From CBDDBX01 sp965225955 (GTDB lineage Bacteria; Acidobacteriota; Aminicenantia; UBA2199), in the NCBI GenBank assembly GCA_965225955.1, contig CBDDBX010000041.1, forward strand, positions 44,729 through 108,728: a DNA stretch of 64,000 bases, written 5' to 3'. The notes beneath the pieces were generated by a model that made no database searches, was not told the DNA's origin, and saw only the letters and a program-made list of their open reading frames with translations. Positions 26,593-34,567 of this stretch are shown one piece after another. A program made the translations under genes and the position numbers. The first letter of the stretch is position 1. Every line of letters begins with the position of its first letter.

Positions 26593-27564
26593 GAGGTAAT
26601 TGAAGAGTATGCTGATAATGTTTTGTCAAAACAGTATGTATATGGTGCTGGAATTGACGAGATTTTCAATGTGAAGATCCTCACAGGTGATAAAGCGGGA
26701 GACTACTACTACCACACTGATGGTATAGGTTCAATCACAGCTATCACCGACAAAGACGGTAACATCGTTGAACGTGTCAAATATGGTATATATGGCATAC
26801 CAACAATACTTGACAAAGATGGTAATGAAATAGCTGAATCTACAATCGGAAACACCTACATGTTCCAGGGAAGGCGTTATGAAAAATCCCTCAACATGTA
26901 TTATTACAGAGCCAGACATTACGATCCAACCACAGGACGCTTCCTGTCCCCAGATCCACTGGGATATGTTGACTCGCTTAATTTGTACCAGGGAATGAAT
27001 ATGAATCCCTATAACTTTGTTGATCCAATGGGTTTAACTATGATGATCTTTTATATAAAAGAGGGATTGTTGGTTGTTGACCCTGAGCAGACAGGAAGGG
27101 CTCCATATATTGTACCAGCTACATCTGGTAAAGATAAAGATATGAATAACCCTAGGAGTATACACAAGTCTTTTAAAGGCCCATTACCCATAGGTGTTTA
27201 TGAGATGAATATTGATGATATGTCAGATGGTGATCTGATTACGGATTTGAAGAGGAATTTTCATTTAGATTGGGGGGATTGGAGAATCAGGTTAAAGCCT
27301 GTGGATGTGCCAGAAGGTTTTGGGCGTGATGGCTTTTTTCTACATGGAGGCAAGTTTCTTGGAAGTGCTGGCTGTATAGATATTGGAGGTGGTTCTTTTG
27401 GGAATGATACAACTATTATGGTTAAGAGAGATATTATGTCTGATCCAGATGGGAAAATAAAAGTTATAGTGTATGCTAGTAAGAAGCAAGAAAAAGAAGC
27501 TAGAAGGTTTCATAAAGCAGCAGTTTCTAAGACACGAAAAAAGAGAGTGAAAGATGAAAAATAG
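26593..27564 (+). CDS. displaced RHS tip with L,D-transpeptidase-like (Tlde1/DUF2778) toxin domain
   Basis: Homology to the RHS core starts at about 26595 (matching 20275 of the giant gene) and passes through the core to DPLG...DPMG near 27033. There is no ATG or Shine-Dalgarno in frame; the first usable codon is TTG 26623. The ~175-residue tip contains PLPIGVYEM, then FFLHGGKFLGSAGCID, the His...Ser-x-Gly-Cys active-site pattern of YkuD/DUF2778 enzymes. His and Cys are residues 241 and 251 counted from 26623. Tlde1-type effectors attack peptidoglycan peptides in the periplasm. A membrane immunity candidate overlaps the stop. Confidence 0.78.
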   Translation, partial: EVIEEYADNVLSKQYVYGAGIDEIFNVKILTGDKAGDYYYHTDGIGSITAITDKDGNIVERVKYGIYGIPTILDKDGNEIAESTIGNTYMFQGRRYEKSLNMYYYRARHYDPTTGRFLSPDPLGYVDSLNLYQGMNMNPYNFVDPMGLTMMIFYIKEGLLVVDPEQTGRAPYIVPATSGKDKDMNNPRSIHKSFKGPLPIGVYEMNIDDMSDGDLITDLKRNFHLDWGDWRIRLKPVDVPEGFGRDGFFLHGGKFLGSAGCIDIGGGSFGNDTTIMVKRDIMSDPDGKIKVIVYASKKQEKEARRFHKAAVSKTRKKRVKDEK

Positions 27565-27919
27565 TGTGAGATATTTAATTTGCTTGCTGACAGTTCCAAC
27601 GGTATATATAATTATTAAATGGATGTTTCATGGACCTAATGAAATAGTTTATGCTGGTGTATCAGCATGGTGGTTTTCTTTATATGTTTTTTCTCTTATG
27701 AAGTTTAAATTGAAAGATTGGCCTGCTGTAGCTTTAGTGTGCTTCATTCATTGTTTTCTCTTCCATATAGGTGAATATTCTGATCTTTATTGGGATTTTC
27801 GTATGTTTGCTATCATAGTTATGGGAATGGCATTTCTACAAATGCCCGCTTACCTTATAAGTGTTTTTATCAATTACTTAATAAGAAAGTTTTTCCCAAA
27901 ACATGTTGAAGAAAAATAA
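27554..27919 (+). CDS. small polytopic membrane protein, likely immunity to the Tlde1-like toxin
   Basis: The 121-residue protein has about four hydrophobic helices (near residues 5-23, 32-48, 56-72 and 82-108) and a short basic tail. It overlaps the last 11 bases of the toxin gene, so the two are translationally coupled. A membrane location fits a toxin acting on the cell wall. No family is recognised. It is followed by a strong terminator at 27934. Confidence 0.65.
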   Translation: MKNSVRYLICLLTVPTVYIIIKWMFHGPNEIVYAGVSAWWFSLYVFSLMKFKLKDWPAVALVCFIHCFLFHIGEYSDLYWDFRMFAIIVMGMAFLQMPAYLISVFINYLIRKFFPKHVEEK

Positions 27920-27933
27920 CAAGTTTTAATAGA

Positions 27934-27962
27934 ACGCCTCGTCGATGCGGGGCGTGTTTTTT
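27934..27962 (+). terminator. rho-independent terminator after the toxin/immunity pair
   Basis: ACGCCTCG (27934-27941) pairs with CGGGGCGT (27948-27955), with one G-T pair and a six-base loop. G and six T follow. Confidence 0.75.
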
Positions 27963-28136
27963 CCCTGAGTAGGTTATTCTGAACTTACCGAGGGGCCTGT
28001 TGAATATTCCTGAATGATCCTGTCTGGATTGTTCTGTGACTCCATAATTTGAAGAGCCCGGGAAATCCGATAACTACACACTTTTCTCTAAAAACCGAAA
28101 TCTGAGCCATTTAAACAATTAAATTTTATGTTTCCG

Positions 28137-28200
28137 CCTGAAGACTGAGCTTGCGAAAGATGAAAATTTAGCGGACATGGGTGAAGCGAGCTGGCGCAGT
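28137..28200 (-). repeat. inverted partial copy of the cassette boundary repeat
   Basis: Read on the minus strand, this segment (CCCATGTCCGCTAAATTTTC, then ATCTTTCGCAAGC) resembles 22710-22745. In the plus direction its TGAAAATTTA...GAAGCGAGCT stretch resembles 34155-34190. The rest of the gene-free stretch 27963-28842 holds AT-rich sequence and the hairpins listed separately. Confidence 0.45.
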
Positions 28201-28508
28201 TTCTTCCTTATTGATTGGCAGGATGAACAACTATATAAAATTTTAGGGATCTGAAAAGAAAAAGCGCGTTCCATTATTAGGGGTAATGGAACGCTATTGG
28301 GTTTATGAGAATTATTAGTTGATTACATTATACCACATGAGGAGAAAAGATATCTTACCATCCGGTATTACTGATAAGATATCAACTCTCCAGAATTATA
28401 GATGTATTTCAATTCTACCAGATCAGAAAAAAATATGACCAGATTGGAAGTGAAAAAGTATATACAAAATGAACAATTAGAATGAAGATCGCAAAAGCTC
28501 CACACATA

Positions 28509-28532
28509 GGCACTCTACTCCGTAGAGTTGCC
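28509..28532. repeat. 10-bp inverted repeat
   Basis: GGCACTCTAC and GTAGAGTTGCC pair with one bulged base around a three-base loop. It lies in the gene-free stretch and has no T-run directly after it. The role is unknown. Confidence 0.45.
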
Positions 28533-28598
28533 CTTTAAGGCAAAAGCCCGGTTACTTTTTTATATAGGTTGTCTTGGAAATTTTTGACTGGTTGCAAT

Positions 28599-28619
28599 GC
28601 TGGCAACGTGCCAGCTTTT
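28599..28619 (+). terminator. terminator-like hairpin
   Basis: GCTGGCA (28599-28605) and TGCCAGC (28609-28615) pair perfectly over a three-base loop and TTTT follows. About 50 bp on, CTGGCAGCTGCCAG (28664-28677) is a perfect 14-bp palindrome of the same bases, so the two may also pair with each other. Confidence 0.5.
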
Positions 28620-28842
28620 CAATTTTAAACCATTTTATAGTCACCATTTCTGGAAACAAAAAACTGGCAGCTGCCAGCAATTTTTAATATTTTTTGTCCT
28701 CAAAGAAATAAAGTCCATATAAATTTTTCGACTGGTAAAGAGAATCTAGTTATTGTAAATTATAAATTACGGGTTTAAGTTTATGAGCAGGATTACAGAA
28801 AAAGAATATATTGATTCAAATTTGGATGAGGTTTAAATAGTT

Positions 28843-29418
28843 ATGGGGCTGATTGAAGTTGTTGTTGATCTTTTTCGTGGGATAACAGTAAGAAAATTTT
28901 TAGGATTATTATTTGTTCTCGCTCTTCTTGTAATGGGTTATTTGATTTATGAATATCAGATATCAGCAAACTATCTGAATAAATTTGATAAAGCAGTTGA
29001 TATTTTACAAAAGCTTGATAGATTTGAAGCTGATACATTGCAAGAACAAAAGATTGTCAAAAATATATATTCTGGATTATATCAAGCTACTAAGATGAAT
29101 AAAAAAGTAATCGACTTCATTATTCCTGATAAATATTTACAGGCTATATTTGGTGGGATTCCATATCTTATATTGTTCTTGTCTTATGCTTTGTCTTCAC
29201 GCCAGCCTGTAGAAGATAAAGCTCATATCTTAGGTGGAAGTGTTTTGACTAGTATAATTGTAGCAGCTATTTGCTATTTTATACCTATAACGTGGGGCGG
29301 ACGCTGGATAAGGTTTTTGGTTATTCCTTTGGTTGTAAACCTCTTTTCTTCATTAATCTTGGTGTTCTTAAGTAATTTTTTTGCTGGGATAGCAAAACAA
29401 AGAGAAGAAAGCCGGTAG
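28843..29418 (+). CDS. polytopic membrane protein of unknown function
   Basis: The 191-residue product has one hydrophobic helix near residues 18-36, a ~70-residue soluble loop rich in charged helix formers, then three helices near 104-120, 130-150 and 155-180 and a basic tail (AKQREESR). No family is recognised. No clear Shine-Dalgarno precedes the ATG; a 17-codon open frame ends seven bases upstream (28783-28836) and may be a leader. Its place among toxin modules makes an immunity or defence role possible, but nothing in the sequence proves it. Confidence 0.6.
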   Translation: MGLIEVVVDLFRGITVRKFLGLLFVLALLVMGYLIYEYQISANYLNKFDKAVDILQKLDRFEADTLQEQKIVKNIYSGLYQATKMNKKVIDFIIPDKYLQAIFGGIPYLILFLSYALSSRQPVEDKAHILGGSVLTSIIVAAICYFIPITWGGRWIRFLVIPLVVNLFSSLILVFLSNFFAGIAKQREESR

Positions 29419-29497
29419 TGTTAGGAGTAAGTCGACGGGGGGATAATGCTCCCTAAAAGTAGCAAACCTGAATCTATTTTCCGAAGGCAGACATTGA

Positions 29498-29536
29498 AAT
29501 TTTTTTCCTCAGTGGCTCACTGATGAGAAAAAAAAT
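29498..29536. terminator. bidirectional terminator-like hairpin
   Basis: A T-rich arm ending CCTCAGTG pairs imperfectly with CACTGATGAG followed by an A-run. Either strand would give a stem flanked by T residues, about 80 bp after the membrane protein gene. Confidence 0.4.
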
Positions 29537-29635
29537 CTCAACTTTCTACCCCCCCTCTGCTCCCAGAAACTGCATTTAAAAAAATCAAAAACAGAAAATA
29601 TCCTGACCAGAAAGAATCCACTTATATTCAGTAAG

Positions 29636-29684
29636 CTGATATATCAGAAACCCCCAAAATACAATACACCCAACGCACCCTGCG
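29636..29684 (+). repeat. left copy of a ~49-bp inverted repeat flanking the HNH gene pair
   Basis: From CTGATATATCAG to ACCCAACGCACCCTGCG this is an imperfect inverted copy of 31755-31803 (shared block AAAATACAATACACCCAACG on opposite strands). Together the copies bound a 2.17-kb unit. Confidence 0.75.
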
Positions 29685-29850
29685 TGCGCCTCGCCAAATG
29701 TCGGATATTCGATTTAATCTGTTATATTACCTGTTTCTGAAATATTGTGATTTGAAGAATTGTCGGACAATGTCGAGCAAAAATCGGCCCTTTTTCACTC
29801 TCAACTACAGTAGAGTTCAGTATTAAAGATAGTTATAGTTCCTTGTGGCA
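29678..29850 (+). repeat. dispersed intergenic repeat, copy 1
   Basis: CCCTGCGTGCGC, CAAATGTCGGA, TTGTCGGACAATGT and CCCTTTTTCACTCTCAAC occur in the same order at 34209-34440, where an extra ~85 bp is inserted. It precedes the HNH gene's stop here and a membrane defence gene there. Confidence 0.55.
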
Positions 29851-29872
29851 GTTTAATAAAGGTGTTATCAGC

Positions 29873-30553
29873 TTACTCAGCGAAGACAAAGAATTCGCAG
29901 TTTTCATAAAAAGTCATTTTGATTATGAAGTTTTGATTGTCGGAGTTGGGAGAGTGCAGAAATGAATATTGAAAAACTTCAGGATTGCTTCCTTTGTTAT
30001 TGAATACTGTGGTTCCATAGATAGCTTCTTGAGTCTTATAATAATTATCAATGTTATTTATTTGTTCACCTTTTTCTGTGAGAGATCCATCACTGTTAGT
30101 GAAAAATTTGGTGCTAACTGTGAAATTCTTATTATATATTTTCTTGTATTCAATATAATAAAGAGCATAAGCAATTTTTTTTATAACGGACTCTATTCGA
30201 TTGGTCTCGACTTCAAATGCATAAGTATATTTTTGTTCACCTGTTGTATCGTTATTAAAGTAAATTTTCTGGCATTTAGCTAATTCCTTTTTTAAAGAAT
30301 CACAGTTCATAAATGACTTAACAACTTTATTCTCAAATTGTTTTGACGCAGCCGCATTGTTTCCATAACAAATAGTCATATAGTTTCTTGTGTATTCGTC
30401 ATCTTTTGTTGTTTTCTCATTATGCTCTGGGCATGATGGTACTGTCATTAAATTGAACCTCATGTCTTCTGGAAAAAAGCACTGTGGTGGTACATGTTCC
30501 TTAGAAGTAGATTGTTTGCCACACATATAGCATGGACCTTTTCTTTTCGCCAT
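29873..30553 (-). CDS. HNH-like zinc-ribbon nuclease-type protein
   Basis: The 226-residue protein opens with CYMCGKQSTSKEHVPPQCFF, a CxxC pair followed by EHVPP-Q. This is the pattern of HNH-type predicted endonucleases of the SKEHVPP class; a further C...H (PSCPEHN) would complete the zinc site. The remaining ~180 residues are alpha/beta with no recognised domain. AAAGGAG lies seven bases before the ATG at 30553. It is the second gene after 30626-31306 on the same strand, and both sit inside a pair of inverted repeats, which suggests a mobile or defence unit. Nuclease activity is predicted, not shown. Confidence 0.65.
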   Translation of the reverse strand: MAKRKGPCYMCGKQSTSKEHVPPQCFFPEDMRFNLMTVPSCPEHNEKTTKDDEYTRNYMTICYGNNAAASKQFENKVVKSFMNCDSLKKELAKCQKIYFNNDTTGEQKYTYAFEVETNRIESVIKKIAYALYYIEYKKIYNKNFTVSTKFFTNSDGSLTEKGEQINNIDNYYKTQEAIYGTTVFNNKGSNPEVFQYSFLHSPNSDNQNFIIKMTFYENCEFFVFAE

Positions 30554-30625
30554 TTTATTCTCCTTTAACTAATTGTTTTAATTTACACTTTTTATCTTGT
30601 TCACGTGGTAGGGTGACATAATATT

Positions 30626-31306
30626 CTATTCTTCAGGATCTGATAGAAAACCCACTAATCTTTTGAACAGCGGAGTAGTTGCCCCCTCATCTCCTGAGTA
30701 ATCAAAACCACTTCCAGTATCCCTGAGATATAAACCACTTCTTTCCATTCTCGCCATAAATGATGCAAGGCCTTCTATCTGAAATTCTTCAGCAACATCT
30801 TTAGTGAACTGATCCCAATATCTACTGCTCATTCTAGTGTTTGAAGTTTCTTTTAATTGTTCATATTTGTGAAGCTTTAATAATACTGCAAATTCTCTAT
30901 AAGATAGATCTTCAATGGTCTTGATGAGTTCTTCATATCCGTCTTCTGTAATTTCCTCAATGATTGTTTCTGATGAGTTTAATAGTTTAGCAAACATCTT
31001 AATTTTTTCTCTGCTTTTTGTGTTTAAAGCAGCTTTTACGGTATAAGAAAATCTGTGTATAAAGCTCTCGCTAGTTAATAGCTCATCAGTAAGTTTCAGT
31101 TGTTTCTCATCCAATTCATTAAAGAATGTTATTGCTCTATCTTCTCTAATCTCCTCAGCTCTTGCTTGTAATAACACAGTTAATGAACCAGTGATTGCAG
31201 ATGCTACAGGTGTTAAAGCTGACGCTACTAAATTCACTAGCGCCTGAATTTTGGGACTGCTACTGTAATAAATTGCTAATTTACCTACGGGATTTGGACT
31301 TTTCAT
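30626..31306 (-). CDS. hypothetical protein with one hydrophobic segment, partner of the HNH-like gene
   Basis: The 226-residue product has a hydrophobic stretch near residues 22-46 (LVNLVASALTPVASAITGSL), then long charged helices (ARAEEIREDRAITFFNELDEKQ) and an acidic tail. ATG 31306 is preferred because AAGGAG precedes it by six bases; the longer frame starts with a TTG inside that site. It is the first gene of a two-gene unit. No family is recognised. A membrane-inserting effector or sensor in a defence pair is one possibility. Confidence 0.55.
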   Translation of the reverse strand: MKSPNPVGKLAIYYSSSPKIQALVNLVASALTPVASAITGSLTVLLQARAEEIREDRAITFFNELDEKQLKLTDELLTSESFIHRFSYTVKAALNTKSREKIKMFAKLLNSSETIIEEITEDGYEELIKTIEDLSYREFAVLLKLHKYEQLKETSNTRMSSRYWDQFTKDVAEEFQIEGLASFMARMERSGLYLRDTGSGFDYSGDEGATTPLFKRLVGFLSDPEE

Positions 31307-31581
31307 TAATATCTCCTTCAATTGTTTTTCTATGACTTTATAGCAAAATGTTTATCTATAATCAAGCAGAGTTAATGGTCTTAAATAGCTTGAGTAATGG
31401 TATGAACTATGTATGGGTGACTTCTGATCTGAAATCTCCATAGTTGATAGCACTACTAAGCCATAGTTACTACTTTACTTATGGCTTAATGGGTGTTGAA
31501 CTTTTGAATTCTTCCAAGTGTATCAACTCCTTTTAAGCACCTGAGCTCAGCTGTAGTTGATGGTGAAAAAGAGCTGATTTT

Positions 31582-31677
31582 TGTAACACAGAGAAAAAGT
31601 GAACCTGTAACACGGTGTAACACATGGAAACGTTGATTATAAGCTGGTTTCACTTTTTTTGTAATGCAATGTAACAC
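31582..31677 (+). repeat. iteron-like TGTAACAC repeats
   Basis: TGTAACAC occurs at 31582, 31606, 31616 and 31670, and nearly so in reverse (GTGTTACG) at 31732. Four exact copies of an octamer within 96 bp in the 500-bp gap upstream of the two-gene unit suggest a protein-binding array. The remainder of 31322-31754 shows no gene. Confidence 0.55.
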
Positions 31678-31754
31678 AAATTAAGGAGACATGATTTTAC
31701 CAAGAAGCTTATTATCAGAGGGTTTATGAGTGTGTTACGTTTAGGGGAGGCGGC

Positions 31755-31803
31755 CGCAGGGTGCGTTGGGTGTATTGTATTTTTGCCTTTCTTGATATAT
31801 CAG
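31755..31803 (-). repeat. right copy of the ~49-bp inverted repeat
   Basis: This is the inverted partner of 29636-29684, running from CGCAGGGTGCGTTGGGTGTA to GATATATCAG, with about six mismatches or indels counted by eye. It lies 17 bp beyond the stop of the restriction endonuclease gene and marks the right edge of the unit. Confidence 0.75.
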
Positions 31804-31819
31804 GTTGGGGAGTGGTTAA

Positions 31820-32770
31820 TTATAGTTTATCTAATTCAGGTACTTCGGTATCCAGTTGCTTGTCCCATGCCTTAAAGTGATAAATATAAGACGAGGTTGG
31901 ATTTGTTTCTGTATGCTTGGTAATAGGGAGATCGCCATGGAGTGTATCCCAGTCATCAAAATTTGTGTTTATTGCCCCACTTGTTATGCAACCACCTGAT
32001 GGGATTCTAAATTTCTCACTCTGCCAATCATAAAAGCCCTCCCCGCTCCAAGGTAACCATTTCTTCCGTATAATAACTTCTCTTTGAGAGTAATAAGTGA
32101 TTCCGTCTATATGATATTTCTGATTGTTTATATATATCTCTTGGGAACTTTTGAACTGTTTCTCAAACTTATGCTCTCCCTTTGTGAAAATATTATTGTG
32201 AACGGTAAGTAATTGCTTAGTTACCCAATTGATTATTTTTTTCCCTTTCCATTCTGCTGATAAAATCTCATTACTGTTGGGAAGTGAGGTGACTGAATTG
32301 AAAAGTATTTTCATTTTAGTTGTTGACCAATAGCCTCCGATAGCGTACCAAGTTGATCCTATGTTCACTTCTACATTATTGGTGTCAGATTGTAATAGAG
32401 ATAGGCAATCTATATTTTCTTTTTTTGCTTGATTAAGAGCTGGTTTTGTAAAGCCTGATTTTGAAACTATTATATTAAGGTTGGAGTTTAGATTCTCTGT
32501 TTTTTTTGCAAAAGCATCTATTGTAGATAATCCAGTTTTTCTCTTGTGGTCTTTACATTCTATAATGCCAAAGATAGGCCTACCACCAAAATTGCCTCTA
32601 ATGACGATGTCGCATTGTCTTTTGGTGCCAAATCTATCTATTATAGTTTCGTCATGGCTTACTTTAGAGAGAGGATCTATTCTTTTTTGTATTTCTGCTA
32701 CAGCTAGTTCGAAATTTAAACCGGCTCTTTTGTTAAGAGAAATATTTACACTCATATTAAATTTTAACAT
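31820..32770 (-). CDS. Mrr-like PD-(D/E)XK restriction endonuclease
   Basis: The 316-residue protein has the Mrr-cat layout: GLNFELAVAEI helix, the acidic QCDIVI strand, the catalytic IIECKDHKRKTG motif (E-x-K), then FAKKTENLNSNLNIIVSKSGFTKPALNQAKKENI, the conserved helix and strand that close the core. The C-terminal half is unassigned and probably recognises DNA. No methyltransferase is adjacent, so it may be a modification-dependent or solitary nuclease, as in type IV systems. The start is ATG 32770 (or 32755); neither has a clear Shine-Dalgarno. Confidence 0.78.
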   Translation of the reverse strand: MLKFNMSVNISLNKRAGLNFELAVAEIQKRIDPLSKVSHDETIIDRFGTKRQCDIVIRGNFGGRPIFGIIECKDHKRKTGLSTIDAFAKKTENLNSNLNIIVSKSGFTKPALNQAKKENIDCLSLLQSDTNNVEVNIGSTWYAIGGYWSTTKMKILFNSVTSLPNSNEILSAEWKGKKIINWVTKQLLTVHNNIFTKGEHKFEKQFKSSQEIYINNQKYHIDGITYYSQREVIIRKKWLPWSGEGFYDWQSEKFRIPSGGCITSGAINTNFDDWDTLHGDLPITKHTETNPTSSYIYHFKAWDKQLDTEVPELDKL

Positions 32771-33087
32771 TCAGTTTAGTGGTAATGCAATTCACTATTG
32801 AGAGGCTTGGATAAGGGGGCTTTGACTTATTAGTTTCTGAATCGATGATAAGGTATTAAATGTAGATGAATCGGCTTTGCATAAATGCCCGGTATGAGAA
32901 GCTATTCCCCGGATTGAGTTTTCAATTTGTCTTTATAGCAGTCTTGCTTATTATTTGTACACTGAATCTCTGAAAGCCTTTTTATCACACGCCCGCCTCT
33001 TCAACTGGCTGAAGCATCTCTGCGAAGCAGAGTGCATATGTGTGAGTACGGCAGTAGGTATATTGATTATAAACCTCTGGCTTATTG

Positions 33088-33168
33088 TTACTTATCAGAT
33101 TTAATAGTTTTGATAAGTACAATAATCGTAAGCAATAAATTAATAATTAGAAATAGAATGTCTTTCAT
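33088..33168 (-). CDS. 26-residue hydrophobic peptide, candidate small membrane toxin
   Basis: An ATG at 33168 has a strong Shine-Dalgarno (AAGGAGA, five bases away). The frame encodes a short basic-capped hydrophobic helix (MKDILFLIINLLLTIIVLIK) ending TIKSDK. Size and make-up resemble type I toxin peptides or small regulatory membrane peptides. It lies in the otherwise gene-free stretch 32771-33434, which also holds the hairpin CTCTGC-GAA-GCAGAG (33018-33032). No antisense RNA could be identified by eye. Confidence 0.5.
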   Translation of the reverse strand: MKDILFLIINLLLTIIVLIKTIKSDK

Positions 33169-33334
33169 ATTTGTCTCCTTATGTACTTATTTATAATTTG
33201 CTTGATTAGTAAATTGATTGATGGATATATTGGTTGTGTAAAACAGGGGGTAGAAAGTTACAAAGGTTTTTACTGCCAATGCATTCTGCAGGAAAAAATC
33301 TCATATAGTAGTTGGTAACTAGAAAGGACTAAAA

Positions 33335-34108
33335 TTGATATCATTCTGGCATGAATACCAGTTAGTAAAATCTAAGATGTTATCTTTGTGTATTAGGTTG
33401 GGGAGCCAGATATTGTCTTCAAGCTATAGGATGTTAGCGTATCAGGATCAGAGTGTTGCTCTTGTAAGATGCCAGATGACTCCGGGTACTTCTGCTGCTG
33501 CAGATACCATGGTTGTTCTTGGTGGTAATCCCTACGCCTTTATTCCTATGCGTGTGAGGAACGATTTTGAGATTACAGTAGTTGATACAGATACTGGTGA
33601 AGAGCTTTTCAAGAGAGGCAGTGATGCTTTCTCAGGTGCTGGTGTTTATAATTTCGGAAGCTTCAGTAATGATAAAACCGCTCCTACAGTTGAAGCTGTA
33701 AGTGGTGGTCTTCTTTCAAGATTAATCAGTGTTAAACCTGGTGAGTCAAAATCCGGTAAACTTACAGTTACTGTTGATAAGGCAGAGGATGAGCATCAGT
33801 TGGTAAATGTTAAGGTAGTTGCTGATGCAGAAACAGCTCTTGAGGCTAATGGTAAGGAGCCTGGAGTTGTAAGGCTCTACAATGGTGCTACTGTAAAAGA
33901 GGTTGATGCAAATAGTGATGGCAGCTTTTCTATAGATATTCAGGCAAAGATTACAGATAAGCTTCTCTTAACTGTTGAGAGAGGCAATGTTGAGCTTAAG
34001 CCCCAGATGATTCTGAAGTTCTCGGAGCCTCTGGATTCAGAGTGGGATGAGAAGAACCTTCCTGTAAAACTATATCTTAGTAGTGAGCTTGCGAACAACG
34101 ACTATTAG
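33335..34108 (+). pseudogene. duplicated internal fragment of the giant RHS gene
   Basis: Bases ~33435-34078 are nearly identical to 14270-14905, the pre-propeller segment of the giant RHS protein (RNDFEITVVDTDTGEELF, FGSFSNDKTAPTVEAVSGGL). Both the beginning and the end of the parent protein are missing. The first ~33 codons are unrelated, and the frame ends in sequence of the inverted boundary repeat. It has no signal peptide or toxin. It could serve as a recombination donor but looks like debris of a second RHS locus. Confidence 0.85.
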
Positions 34109-34190
34109 CGAAGATGGGAATAGCGACAGCTGTCACCTTATATTAAGCGAAGCGGAGGACTGAAAATTTAGGTGAGATGGTTAAAGCGAA
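34081..34190 (-). repeat. RHS cassette boundary repeat, inverted copy
   Basis: The reverse complement of 34081-34140 matches 26520-26590 (AAGGTGACA, AGCTGTCGCT, CTTCGC/CTCCGCC, TGTTCGCAAGCTCAC). The flank to 34190 resembles 28150-28200. It directly follows the RHS fragment. Confidence 0.65.
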
Positions 34191-34208
34191 GCTTTCTCCT
34201 TTTTTTGA

Positions 34209-34440
34209 ACCCTGCGTGCGCTTCGCAAAATGTCGGACATCCTGTCTAAGCTGTTATAATCACTGTTTCCAAAAGAATCATGTTTCTGTAATTTGTCGAA
34301 CAATGTTGGATAAAAAATAGAATATCCTGATATATAAGTCTTTTCCGTGTTTGAAACTGACTGACAGAGTGATTTTTTATGTGCCTGACAAAAAACAACC
34401 CTTTTTCACCCTCAACAACAGTAAAATTTCCTCCTGAAAG
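34209..34440 (+). repeat. dispersed intergenic repeat, copy 2
   Basis: This shares ordered blocks with 29678-29850 (CCCTGCGTGCGC, AAAATGTCGGACAT, CCCTTTTTCACCCTCAAC) and carries an internal insertion that itself holds CCTGATATATAAG, similar to the outer ends of the 29636/31803 inverted repeats. Confidence 0.5.
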
Positions 34441-34567
34441 TCTATCATGCTGCGTGGTAGAAGCGGCTCTGGTTACAAAACATTAATGAAAAATAGAACC
34501 AGTGTTAATATTGAATCTATGCATATCTGAAGGTAGAATAGTTAATTAAAAATAATTGGAGTACTAC

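Noticed and set aside
28338..28439. 33-codon ORF in the gene-free stretch after the Tlde1-like module
   Set aside because: Its start resembles some helix-rich proteins, but there is no ribosome site outside the coding start and no continuation, so it cannot be supported.
28509..28677. Cluster of hairpins as integron attC sites
   Set aside because: No integrase or attC core bases are visible, and the stems look like terminators or simple palindromes.
31486..31677. 63-codon minus-strand ORF over the TGTAACAC repeats
   Set aside because: The frame is produced by the repeats themselves, with no ribosome site.
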